A stretch of 64,000 bases of DNA, from positions 1,991,041-2,055,040 of the forward strand of contig NZ_CP040846.1 in assembly GCF_006274605.1 (NCBI RefSeq). The letters are read 5' to 3'. Every line of letters begins with the position of its first letter. Positions within the stretch are counted from its first letter, which is position 1. Below, piece by piece: positions 9,084 to 16,590 of the stretch. The position numbers were made by a program, and so were the translations under genes. This DNA is from Thermococcus indicus. Its GTDB lineage: Archaea > Methanobacteriota_B > Thermococci > Thermococcales > Thermococcaceae. The notes under the pieces were generated by a model. It made no database searches, had not been told where the DNA came from, and worked only from the letters and a program-made list of their open reading frames with translations.

Positions 9084-10219
9084 TTCCCCACTCCCATCTT
9101 CATCGTGGGGCTTTCGGGGGGAACGGGGACTCCCCACATCTTCAGGGCTCTCAAGCGGATATTCCAAGAGCCGATAACGTCCCTATCGGCCTCAAAACCA
9201 CACTTCGAACACTTCAAAACCCTGCCCCCATTCGGGCTTAACTTACCCCCACATACCGGGCACAGGGAAGAAGTAAAAGCCGGATTAACGAAAACAACCC
9301 TCACACCCCTCAGTTTAGCCCTGTATTCTATAATGCTCTGAAGCTTCCGAAAACTCCAGCGGTGAAGTCTCCCATTCATCTCAGTCGAATACCTGATTGA
9401 CTCCCTGATTTCCGTTAAATCTTCAAGGGCAAGACCACCGTATTTTTCCGCCAGCTCAACGATTTTATTAGCTAATTTGTGATAAAGGTCGTTAAGCCTG
9501 TTCCTCTCACGCCCACCGTATTTTTCGAGAAGTTCTTTTCTCCTCCCTCCAGCCCTAAGTTTCTTCTGGATTTTCCTCCTCTTCACGAAGTATCCAGTCC
9601 TAATCTCCCGCTCGTGGGTAATGATTTGAACGAATTCCCCGTTTGGAAGGGAGAGGGTAACGTTATTCTCGTTCAAATCCACGCCGACGAAGGTTTTAGG
9701 CTCGCCAACTTCAACTTCTCTCGAAAAAACAACGTTGAGGAAAATTCCCTTTGGCGTTCTAACTAACCACGCTTGCCCAACCTTCCAGTCCTTGAACTTC
9801 TCGTGGTATTTGGCCGGGTAAAACTCTAACTGAACTCTTCCTCTAGGAGTGGAGAGTTTTGAGGTTTTGCTCTCCAAATCGAGTTTGAACAGGTGGTCGT
9901 CGAGCATAATGACTTCCTTCTTAAAAACAGGCTTCCCCTTGGCTTTTCCCTTCTTCTTCCGCTTTCTGAAACTTTTGAAGATTGATGTAGCCATCTGGCA
10001 AGCCGTGTAAAGGTAATGGCTTGGCAGTTCTGGATACTCCCTCCGAAGGCTCTTGTAAGTCTCCCTCTTCAGCCGGTAAAAGCTGGTAACGTTGTTCTCG
10101 AAAGCGTAAGTGATGAGGAAGTTCACAATCTCCCGATAAGTGGAGAAAAGGTCGCCTAACCCTTCGGGTGTTTCCTTGAGTTTGAATCTTGCTGTGAGTT
10201 TGATGGTTTCACTCGGCAT
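9038..10219 (-). CDS. tnpB: TnpB RNA-guided endonuclease
   Basis: A 393-residue TnpB counted from MPSETIKLTARF; the frame stays open further upstream but this ATG overlaps the RHH stop codon and matches the usual TnpB start. The RuvC acidic residues are all visible: GVDLNENN, LALEDLTEI and DRDVIGSWNIRL. The zinc ribbon CPVCGG...CSKCG lies between the last two. It looks catalytically intact. Family knowledge: TnpB cuts DNA at a site set by an RNA copied from the element's right end; here the adjoining guide would come from the creatininase remnant. Confidence 0.9.
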   Translation of the reverse strand: MPSETIKLTARFKLKETPEGLGDLFSTYREIVNFLITYAFENNVTSFYRLKRETYKSLRREYPELPSHYLYTACQMATSIFKSFRKRKKKGKAKGKPVFKKEVIMLDDHLFKLDLESKTSKLSTPRGRVQLEFYPAKYHEKFKDWKVGQAWLVRTPKGIFLNVVFSREVEVGEPKTFVGVDLNENNVTLSLPNGEFVQIITHEREIRTGYFVKRRKIQKKLRAGGRRKELLEKYGGRERNRLNDLYHKLANKIVELAEKYGGLALEDLTEIRESIRYSTEMNGRLHRWSFRKLQSIIEYRAKLRGVRVVFVNPAFTSSLCPVCGGKLSPNGGRVLKCSKCGFEADRDVIGSWNIRLRALKMWGVPVPPESPTMKMGVGKVIRYDWFASSKSSG

Positions 10220-10373
10220 TTTCCAGCTCCTTTTTTGTTTTCTTAATCCAATCCTTGATTGCCTCTTCAATTGCAACGCTTAAAACTCCTCTTTTATCCC
10301 CATAACGTTTTTTAGCGAGTTTTTTGAACTCTTCAAGGGTTTCTTCACTTATGACGAAAGTTGCTTTAGGCAT
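10209..10373 (-). CDS. Small ribbon-helix-helix (CopG/Arc-like) protein in the TnpB element
   Basis: A 54-residue ORF reading MPKATFVISEETLEEFKKLA, then ending near ENAE. The beta strand plus two helices pattern is typical of CopG/Arc DNA-binding proteins. Its last 11 bases overlap the start of tnpB, so it is the first gene of the element's operon, with a TATA-like TTTAAATATT at about 10404-10413. It may repress the element or help control tnpB expression; this is inference. Confidence 0.75.
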   Translation of the reverse strand: MPKATFVISEETLEEFKKLAKKRYGDKRGVLSVAIEEAIKDWIKKTKKELENAE

Positions 10374-10450
10374 TACTAACCACCATCAAAGGAATACTAA
10401 GTGAGAATATTTAAACCTTGTGCCAACAAAACCAACAAAAGTTACGAAAG

Positions 10451-11125
10451 TTACCAACTAAGAAACAGCCCCTTCTCGGCGGTGGCGAGGGACGGGTCGT
10501 CGTTCACCCCGTCGGGGAACAGCTCCAGACCGATGTCCCTCTTTATGCGCCTTACCTTTGATTTGCTCTTCCCTCCTGTGGCCCGCTCCATCTTCACGAG
10601 CTCCGGCCTTACCGCCAGGATGACGGAGGTCTCGTCCTGGCCAGCGTGCCCCTGGCTGGAGCATATCGAAAGAACGTCCTCCCTGAAGTCTATCCACCAG
10701 TTGATGAGCCAGACCTCAACATCGGGAAACTCCTCGGCCACCTCCTCCGCCGCCAGAACCAGCGGCGAGTAGTTGCCGCCGTGCCCGTTGAGGAGGACTA
10801 TCCTTCTAAACCCCTCGGCCGCGAACTCGCGCATTATTCCGTGCATGTATGCTTTGAAGGCGTCGCCCCCCACGTTTATCGTTCCGGGGTAAACGTTGAG
10901 AACGAACGTGTGTCCATACCAGACTGGGGGGGCTATCAGAACCTCGCGGCCAAGCTCTCTGACCCTCTCGTCCACGCGCTTCGCTATCTCGAGCGGGGCG
11001 AAGGTGTCGGTCCCCAGAGGGAGGTGTCTCCCGTGGGCTTCAACGCTCCCGACGGGGATAACAACCGTATCAACCCGTCGTTTAACCTCGTCAAAATCCG
11101 GCCAGGTGAGTTCTTCGAGCCTCAT
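10451..11125 (-). pseudogene. Creatininase-family amidohydrolase, C-terminus replaced by insertion
   Basis: Residues 1-219 match the creatininase family: WPDFDEV, PVGSVEAHGRHLPLGTD (metal-binding), LLNGHGGN, and HAGQDETS (metal ligands). After ATAEKG the frame enters the TnpB element at 10468 and stops within six codons (LFLSW). The lost tail is found at 8976-9032. The metal site is complete, so the shortened protein might still fold, but it is best called interrupted. Start at ATG 11125 after AGGGG; the upstream glycosyltransferase ends ten bases before. Family members hydrolyse cyclic amides or formamides of cofactor intermediates. Confidence 0.8.
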
Positions 11126-11134
11126 TTCCATCCC

Positions 11135-12277
11135 CTACAGGTTTTGCATCACGCTCTCATAAGCCTTTTCTATACCCTCGGTGACCCGCTTCCATGAGTA
11201 GCGCTCCTCGACGGCCCTCCTGCCGTTGTTTCCGAGCCATCTTCTGAGGCTTTCGTCAAGGAGGAGCTTTTGAATGGCGTTTCTCAGCTCGAGTTCGTTG
11301 CCGGGGGAAACCAGAAGCCCGCTCTCGCTGTTCCTGATTATCTCCGGGATTCCCCCAACGTCCGTGGCGACCACTGGAACCCCCGCGGCCATGGCCTCCA
11401 GGATGACTATCCCGAAGGCCTCCGCCGTGGTGGAGGGAAGGACGAAAACGTCGGCCATGCCAAAGAGCCTCGGGAGGAGGGAGTCATCGACGTAGCCAAG
11501 GAAGCGAACCCGGTCTTCTATCCCGAGAAACTTCGCCTGCGCCCTCAGGAACGGAAGCATCTCCCCCGAACCCGCCATGACGAGCGTTGCGTCGGTTATC
11601 CCCGAGAAGGCGTTTAGGAGGACGTGGGGGCCCTTTCTCGGCGACATCCTGCTCACGTAGAGGACAACGTCTCCCTCGATGCCGAGCTCCTTCTTAAGGC
11701 ACTCCTTTTCCCCCTCGTTCAGGGGCCTGAAGACGTCATCGTCCACCCCGTTGGGGATGATCCTCACTGGAGCGTCCGTGAAGTGCCTTATGAACGCCTC
11801 CGCCGCCCTGCTGACGGCTATTATCTCGTGGGGATACTTCAGGTACCTGCCGAAGAGGGGGAACGTCAGGCCGAGGGCCTGCCAGAGGCGGGACTCGTGG
11901 GAAAACGAGATGCTGTGCGTAGTTAGAAGGGTCGCCTTCCCCAGCTCCCTGCCGGCTTTGACCGCCTTGAGGGCCAGCGGGGTGAAGGCGTGGTGCGAGT
12001 GGATAACGTCGAAGTCCTCAAGGAACCCGTTGAGCTCCCTGGTGGATTTCAGGCTGTACGAGAGGTTCACCTCAAGGACCGGGCTGATGACCCCAGGGAT
12101 TTTCACGAGTTCGATTCCTTTCTTCTCCAGCTCTTCTTCCTTCCCCGTTTTCCTGTCGTTCGTGACCACGGCAACCTCGTATCCCCTCTCCCTGAGCTTC
12201 AGGGCCAGGTGGTGCATGTGACTCGCAACGCCACCCACCTTCGGGTAGTACCAGTCGCTCACCAGTGCGATACGCAA
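11135..12277 (-). CDS. GT4-family glycosyltransferase
   Basis: A 380-residue GT-B fold enzyme. The N-terminal domain has SDWYYPKVGGVASH and HSHHAFTPLA; the C-terminal domain has RIIPNGVDDDVFRP, VLYVSRMSPRKGPHVLLNAF and the nucleotide-sugar EX7E motif in PSTTAEAFGIVILEAMAAG. It transfers a sugar from a nucleotide-sugar to an acceptor, with phosphatidylinositol-mannosyltransferase-like (PIG-A) enzymes as the closest broad group. The TTG start directly follows the UbiA stop (TGATTG). The next genes upstream are UbiA and SpeE, so a lipid or glycolipid acceptor is possible but not shown. Confidence 0.88.
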   Translation of the reverse strand: MRIALVSDWYYPKVGGVASHMHHLALKLRERGYEVAVVTNDRKTGKEEELEKKGIELVKIPGVISPVLEVNLSYSLKSTRELNGFLEDFDVIHSHHAFTPLALKAVKAGRELGKATLLTTHSISFSHESRLWQALGLTFPLFGRYLKYPHEIIAVSRAAEAFIRHFTDAPVRIIPNGVDDDVFRPLNEGEKECLKKELGIEGDVVLYVSRMSPRKGPHVLLNAFSGITDATLVMAGSGEMLPFLRAQAKFLGIEDRVRFLGYVDDSLLPRLFGMADVFVLPSTTAEAFGIVILEAMAAGVPVVATDVGGIPEIIRNSESGLLVSPGNELELRNAIQKLLLDESLRRWLGNNGRRAVEERYSWKRVTEGIEKAYESVMQNL

Positions 12278-13063
12278 TCACATCACCCCTGATGCCCTGA
12301 GGAGCAGGGTCGTGACCATCGCGGCGTCAATGAGCCGGTAATTGGTGCGGAGGCCGTAGACGGCGATTCCGAGGAGGCCCAGGGAGGGCTGTGCTCCCGC
12401 GAGGACCAGCCCCACCGCCCCAGCCGAGAAGACAAGGACGAGGGTCTCCGAGAGTCCCCTGCCGATGACTATCGGCGTCGTCCTGAGGCCGGCTTTGAGG
12501 TCGCTCTCGTAGTCCTCCAGGTGGTTTCTGAGCTCGAGGGCCAGGGAGTAGAGGAACACCGCGGCGGCGATGCTCCACTCTTCCATTGTGATTGAGCCGT
12601 CAAGATAAGCCCCGTAGAGGAAGGGCAGGGCGCCGAAGAATGCCCCGTGGGAGAGCACGTCAATCACCGGCCGCGCCTTGATCCTCGGCGGGGCCGAGTA
12701 GACGGTCGCCAGCAGGGTCATCGACAGGTACATTACCAGCTCCCCCGTTCCGAGGGTGGCCGCGAGCATCAGCCCCAGCAGTGCCATGGCGAGGGAAGAG
12801 GCAAGCCCTGCCCCAAAGCCCAGCTCACCGCTGGCGACGGGGTTTTTCTTCCTCTTTCTCGGGTTTATCGAGTCGGTATCTGCGTCGAAGCAGTTGTTTA
12901 TCGCGAAGGCATAGGCCACGTAGAGGACGAGTGAAACCAGGAACATGAGCACACGGGTGACATCGGGGATGGTTCCCAAACTGAATGCGAGACCCAGGAG
13001 GCCCATGCCTATGAACGCCCTCCCATCGAGGATTCGAGCGTTTCTGATAACCGCGCGGAGCAT
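12278..13063 (-). CDS. UbiA-family prenyltransferase
   Basis: A 261-residue protein with about eight hydrophobic segments. The first aspartate-rich motif is NNCFDADTDSINPRKRKKNP (NxxxDxxxD) and the second is the HLEDYESDLKAG stretch, both facing the prenyl diphosphate site in this family. It attaches a polyprenyl group to an unknown acceptor in the membrane. The N-terminus does not resemble the lipid-core digeranylgeranylglyceryl phosphate synthase, so it is probably a paralogue with another acceptor. It is coupled to the downstream glycosyltransferase gene. Confidence 0.85.
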   Translation of the reverse strand: MLRAVIRNARILDGRAFIGMGLLGLAFSLGTIPDVTRVLMFLVSLVLYVAYAFAINNCFDADTDSINPRKRKKNPVASGELGFGAGLASSLAMALLGLMLAATLGTGELVMYLSMTLLATVYSAPPRIKARPVIDVLSHGAFFGALPFLYGAYLDGSITMEEWSIAAAVFLYSLALELRNHLEDYESDLKAGLRTTPIVIGRGLSETLVLVFSAGAVGLVLAGAQPSLGLLGIAVYGLRTNYRLIDAAMVTTLLLRASGVM

Positions 13064-13095
13064 GGCGGTACCTCCAAAAAGTTTTAGAAAAGCCG

Positions 13096-13962
13096 TCAGG
13101 CCCTCTCAAGGAGGTCCCTGACGTACTTGGGCATCTGGAAGAGGGTCTCGTGCCTCTCCGGGTCGTAGTAGTAGAGCTCGAGCTCTCTTCCCCTCTCGAC
13201 GTCGACCTTCCTGAAATCGATGTCGCCCTTCACGCCGACCAGGAAGCTCCAGGGCGATGCGTAGCCTATCACCGGGAAGCTGAAGTAGTAAACCCTGTCG
13301 AAGACCTTCTTCATGGCTTTATATGCGTCGAGGAGCTCGTTCGTGAAGAGGTAGACGCTTCCCGCCTGGGTGATGTAGAGGCCCCTCTCGTTGAGCTTCT
13401 CGTAGGCTGAGCGGTAGAATTCCTCGCTGAATAGAAGCTTCGCCGGGCCAACGGGGTCCGTGGAGTCGACTATTATGACGTCGAAGCGCTCGTCGGCTTC
13501 CCTCAGGTACTTAACGCCGTCGCCAATGATGAGCTCCCCCCTGGGCTCCCCCTTCTTTATGAGCCTGTCCAGGAGCTCGGAGGCAACGTCGAGGTAGAGG
13601 TAGGAGGCCTCGACGACGCCCTCGTCTATCTCCACCATCGTGGCCTTTTCAACCGTTTTGTGCCTGAGGACTTCCCTCAACGTGCCGCCGTCGCCTCCTC
13701 CTATGACGAGCACTCTCCTCGGGTTCGGGTGGGCGAGCATGACTGGGTGGACTAGAACCTCGTGGTAGCTCTCCTCACCAACCTCGACGAGCTGAACCGT
13801 CCCGTCGAGGACGAGCAGCTTGCCGAAACCCTCCGTTTCATAAATTTCGAGGCGCTGGTACTCCGTCTGCGTCTCAAAGAGTCTCTCCTTGACCTTGAAG
13901 CCAACGCCGTAACCGCGAGGGTACCATTCGATGAAAGCCCTTTCCTTCTCGTTGTATCCCAT
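13096..13962 (-). CDS. speE: Polyamine aminopropyltransferase (spermidine synthase family)
   Basis: 288 residues from [15 protein letters not shown]. The decarboxylated-SAM site is visible in [15 protein letters not shown], the EIDEGV acid, IIGDGVKYL and the catalytic [12 protein letters not shown] region. Thermococcales enzymes of this type transfer aminopropyl groups to agmatine or other amines. Start chosen at 13962: GGTGAG precedes it and the TATA box is at 13994-14002, inside which the longer frame (13989) could not begin. The pyruvoyl arginine decarboxylase that makes agmatine lies 2 kb away, past the second TnpB element. Confidence 0.94.
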   Translation of the reverse strand: MGYNEKERAFIEWYPRGYGVGFKVKERLFETQTEYQRLEIYETEGFGKLLVLDGTVQLVEVGEESYHEVLVHPVMLAHPNPRRVLVIGGGDGGTLREVLRHKTVEKATMVEIDEGVVEASYLYLDVASELLDRLIKKGEPRGELIIGDGVKYLREADERFDVIIVDSTDPVGPAKLLFSEEFYRSAYEKLNERGLYITQAGSVYLFTNELLDAYKAMKKVFDRVYYFSFPVIGYASPWSFLVGVKGDIDFRKVDVERGRELELYYYDPERHETLFQMPKYVRDLLERA

Positions 13963-13993
13963 GAGTCTCACCGCCCTTAGGTAGGGCACGGGG

Positions 13994-14002
13994 TTTTAAA
14001 GC
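13994..14002 (-). promoter_or_regulatory. TATA box of speE
   Basis: Minus-strand GCTTTAAAA, 36 bases ahead of the speE ATG. It decides the start codon, since the longer frame would begin upstream of any transcript. Confidence 0.65.
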
Positions 14003-14025
14003 TTGAGGTTTTCCCCGCCGAAGAA

Positions 14026-14034
14026 ATTTTTATC
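14026..14034 (+). promoter_or_regulatory. Orphan plus-strand TATA box left of the second TnpB element
   Basis: GAAGAAATTTTTATC looks like a BRE/TATA pair. The only plus-strand genes after it are tnpB and then the hypothetical at 15437, whose own upstream region is only about 30 bases long; the element may have been inserted between this promoter and that gene. Confidence 0.4.
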
Positions 14035-14091
14035 TTATCGGGCGGGAAGACTCCTTCCGGAAGGGAGGGGATGAAAGCCCGAAAGTCTTAA

Positions 14092-15405
14092 ATGCAAGGC
14101 CTATTAAAAAATAATAGGTGGTTTTCAACGTACCTCACCCAGAAGAACCACCTCAGGGTTGACAAGAAGATTTACAAAATCCTTCGGACGCTAACCCACC
14201 TATCCAAAAGCCTCTACAACCTAACTCTCTACGCGGTTAAACAACACTACAAGCTGAACGGCACTTTTCTCCCCTACGCCAAAGCCTACCACCTCGTGAA
14301 GGACAGTGAGCCTTACAAACTCCTGCCGAGTCAGGCGGCACAGCAAACGATGAAAATCGTGGAGAGGAACTTCCGCTCCTTCTTCCACGTCCTCAACGAG
14401 CGGAAAAAAGGCAACTACAACCGCCCGGTAAGACCGCCGAAATACCTCCCCAAGGACGGCCACTTCGTCCTCATCTTCCCATACCAATCCTTCAGGATTA
14501 AAGGAGACAAAATAATCCTGTCCCTCGGCAGGAACTTCGCCAGAAAATACGGGGTTAAACACCTCGAATTCGCCCTCCCAAAGAATGTTAAGGGCCACAG
14601 GATTAAGGAAGTCCGTATCCTGCCGAGATACAATGCGTTATGGTTCGAAATCGAGTACGTTTACGAGGTTGAACCCGAGAAGAGGGAGCTGGACTACTCA
14701 AAATACCTCGCCATCGATTTGGGTGTTAACAACTTTGCCACCTGTGTTTCCACCATCGGGACGGCCTTCATCATCGAAGGCCGGGGGTTGAAGAGCTTTA
14801 ACCGGTGGTGGAACAAGGAGAAAGCCCGCCTCCAGAGTCAATACGACAGGCAGGGCGTAAAGTTCGGAAAGAAGATGGCTTGGCTTTTGAGGAAGAGAAG
14901 GAACGTGGTTAACGACTTTATGGACAAGGCTGTAAGCCACATCGTGAACTACTGCCTCGAAAACGGAATTGGCAACATTGTCATTGGAGAACTGAAGGGG
15001 ATAAAGCAGAACGCCAACCTTGGAGATAAGAACAACCAGAATTTCCAGTACATTCCGTTCGGTCTTTTCAAGCGGAAGCTGAAAGCCAAGTGCGAGCGTT
15101 ACGGGATTAACTACGTTGAGGTTGACGAGGCCTACACGAGTAAGGTTGATGCTCTCGCTTTGGAGCCGATTGAGAAAAGGGGGAAATACCTCGGGAGGCG
15201 GGTGAAGAGAGGGTTGTTCCAGTCCTCGACCGGAGTGCTGATTAACGCTGACGTGAACGGTGCGTTGAATATTTTGAGGAAGGTAGCCGGCGATTCGCCC
15301 GTTCGGGCGATAGCCGGTAGTGGCCGTGTGAACCGGCCCGTGAGGGTGAGGCTACCTTGGGGTGGTCTCACTCCTCACGAAACCCCGTCCGCGAGGGCAG
15401 GGTAG
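14092..15405 (+). CDS. tnpB: TnpB RNA-guided endonuclease, zinc-ribbon-less type
   Basis: A 437-residue OrfB/TnpB. RuvC acids appear in AIDLGVNNFATC, IVIGELKGIK and LINADVNGALNIL. Where most TnpB proteins have a CxxC zinc ribbon, this one reads EAYTSKVDALALEPI and RVKRGLFQSSTG with no cysteine pairs, a variant seen in other archaeal IS605 OrfB proteins. The ATG at 14092 is the only in-frame start, as a stop lies seven bases upstream, and it sits at the foot of the left-end hairpin, so translation could be structure-controlled. Catalytic residues look intact. Confidence 0.88.
   Translation: MQGLLKNNRWFSTYLTQKNHLRVDKKIYKILRTLTHLSKSLYNLTLYAVKQHYKLNGTFLPYAKAYHLVKDSEPYKLLPSQAAQQTMKIVERNFRSFFHVLNERKKGNYNRPVRPPKYLPKDGHFVLIFPYQSFRIKGDKIILSLGRNFARKYGVKHLEFALPKNVKGHRIKEVRILPRYNALWFEIEYVYEVEPEKRELDYSKYLAIDLGVNNFATCVSTIGTAFIIEGRGLKSFNRWWNKEKARLQSQYDRQGVKFGKKMAWLLRKRRNVVNDFMDKAVSHIVNYCLENGIGNIVIGELKGIKQNANLGDKNNQNFQYIPFGLFKRKLKAKCERYGINYVEVDEAYTSKVDALALEPIEKRGKYLGRRVKRGLFQSSTGVLINADVNGALNILRKVAGDSPVRAIAGSGRVNRPVRVRLPWGGLTPHETPSARAG
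15340..15378 (+). repeat. Imperfect long hairpin at the TnpB right end (guide-RNA scaffold candidate)
   Basis: The stretch from 15340 (GTGAGGGTGAGGCTACC) pairs with 15361-15378 (GGTGGTCTCACTCCTCAC) across a TTGG loop, with a few mismatches. It overlaps the last codons of tnpB, where the right-end RNA of this superfamily is made. Confidence 0.5.
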
Positions 15406-15436
15406 TTCACAAGAGCCCACCTGGAGACCACGGGTG

Positions 15437-15943
15437 ATGAATCCGAGAACAAGGCGTGAGCTGGCCCAAAAACTTGAGATGGCGAGGGATGAAATCGAGG
15501 AGGGGTTCAGGTACGGCGTTCCCCACCTGGTGGGTGAGATCAGGGATGCCCGGGATAGCAACGATGGTTCTCCCAGCCTGACTCTCTCCGTGGTGGTCTT
15601 TGAGAACGCGAGGCACAGCTTTGTCATCCGGGAGGATGGAAGCACCTTCTTCATGTATCCCGCCGAAAATTCGAACCACCGGAGGCTGTTCTTCAACATA
15701 TGGCGCTTTCTAGAGGGCAAGGGCCACAGTGAGAGCCACTTTGAGCCGGGGATGCATATTCGGGGAATACTGAGAAGTGCCATCCAGCGAGCGGGGTTCG
15801 AGGTTCTGTGGATGAACGTCCGCCCGGCCGGCAGGGGGGAGTACATCGACGTCTGGGCCACTAAGGATGGTGCCAGGTACAGCATGCTTTTCGAGAAAAT
15901 ATCCTCCGGGGAATACGTTCTCCTGGAAATTGAGAAAGTATGA
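15437..15943 (+). CDS. Hypothetical protein (168 aa)
   Basis: I do not recognise the family. It starts MNPRTRRELAQKLEMAR after a GGGTG ribosome site; the frame is open further left, but that part is the end of the TnpB element. The N-terminal 40 residues are helical, followed by an alternating beta-rich region (LTLSVVVFENARHSFVI, YIDVWATKDGARYSMLF). No signal peptide or membrane segment. Upstream there is room for a ribosome site but not for a normal promoter, so expression probably changed when the element arrived. Confidence 0.6.
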   Translation: MNPRTRRELAQKLEMARDEIEEGFRYGVPHLVGEIRDARDSNDGSPSLTLSVVVFENARHSFVIREDGSTFFMYPAENSNHRRLFFNIWRFLEGKGHSESHFEPGMHIRGILRSAIQRAGFEVLWMNVRPAGRGEYIDVWATKDGARYSMLFEKISSGEYVLLEIEKV

Positions 15944-15950
15944 AAAAAGT

Positions 15951-16424
15951 TCAGTACGGGAACATCACCACGACGGCCAGTGCCGCGGCGGGCTTGTCCT
16001 TGACGGTTATGCTCGCGCTCGCGACCTTGAACTCCGCCAGCTTCCAGCCGCGGACGGCGAAGCCCTCCTCAACCATCTTCCTTACCATCTCTTCGGCCTC
16101 TTCCTTCGTGCAGTAGCCACTGTACTCGTAGATGAGACCGCCCTCGTTGTTCTCGCTGATGCCGATTCCGAGGGCAGCGCTTATGGTCATCCCGGGTTCG
16201 TCGCTCTCGATGTGGGCGTAGACCGTCGGGAGGAGCATGCCTATCGGCACGTCGTGAACCTCGTCGATCCACTCTATGTGCGCCGGAATGACGCTGCTCA
16301 GCCTGACGAGGTTAACGTTCCCTATGCCCAGCTTGAGGAGCGCGTTGTCAAATGCGTTCAGCTTGGTTCCGCCCTCCGCGGCGGCGGCACCTATAAAAGC
16401 CCTCTTGGGGGTTGTCCAGCTCAT
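15951..16424 (-). CDS. pdaD: Pyruvoyl-dependent arginine decarboxylase proenzyme
   Basis: 157 residues, the usual length. The self-cleavage site is VRLSSVIP (Ser43-Ser44); cleavage turns Ser44 into the pyruvoyl cofactor at the head of the alpha chain. The trimer-site residues follow in GGLIYEYSG and the KEEAEEMV stretch. It makes agmatine from arginine, the first step of thermophile polyamine synthesis, feeding the SpeE enzyme encoded nearby. Start at ATG 16424 behind AAAGGAGG; the longer frame adds 16 unlikely residues. Promoter candidates are CATATAAG (about 16449-16456) and a stronger GTTTTTAAG with BRE (about 16509-16518). Confidence 0.95.
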   Translation of the reverse strand: MSWTTPKRAFIGAAAAEGGTKLNAFDNALLKLGIGNVNLVRLSSVIPAHIEWIDEVHDVPIGMLLPTVYAHIESDEPGMTISAALGIGISENNEGGLIYEYSGYCTKEEAEEMVRKMVEEGFAVRGWKLAEFKVASASITVKDKPAAALAVVVMFPY

Positions 16425-16536
16425 CTCAGCTTCCTCCTTTCTTCTCTCACTTATATGGCGATTATACGGCAAAGCAACGGTTCACTTACTCGCTACTCTG
16501 CGGGCGGCTTAAAAACGTTTCGCTATATCTGAAAGG

Positions 16537-16574
16537 ACCTCTGATGGCCCGCCTCGCGGCTAGACCTCAGAGGT
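16537..16574. repeat. Intergenic hairpin between antiporter and pdaD
   Basis: ACCTCTGA (16537-16544) and TCAGAGGT (16567-16574) are exact inverted copies with a 22-base GC-rich loop. It may end transcription of the antiporter gene; no T run follows, and a small RNA is not excluded. Confidence 0.35.
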
Positions 16575-16590
16575 GAAGCAGGATTGAGCA

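Larger units (their letters stand above)
9033..10468 (-). mobile_element. IS1341-type (IS200/IS605 superfamily) TnpB-only element inside a creatininase gene
   Basis: The limits come from restoring the interrupted reading frame: host sequence ends at 10469 and resumes at 9032, leaving a 1436-bp insert with no obvious target duplication, as expected for IS200/IS605 insertion. Inside are a ribbon-helix-helix ORF and tnpB, overlapping. There is no Y1 transposase, so mobility would need TnpA in trans. A 13-base perfect inverted repeat marks the right end. Base composition is poorer in GC than the flanking genes. Confidence 0.8.
14050..15410 (+). mobile_element. Second IS1341-type TnpB-only element
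   Basis: Limits are approximate. The left part has a 12-base palindrome CCTTCCGGAAGG (14053-14064) and a 7-bp hairpin CCTATTA/TAATAGG (14100-14118); the right part has a long imperfect hairpin over the end of tnpB and ends near GGGTAGTTCAC. Only tnpB is encoded. It is unrelated in sequence and orientation to the element at 9033-10468, so two separate insertions flank the lipid/polyamine genes. Confidence 0.65.
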
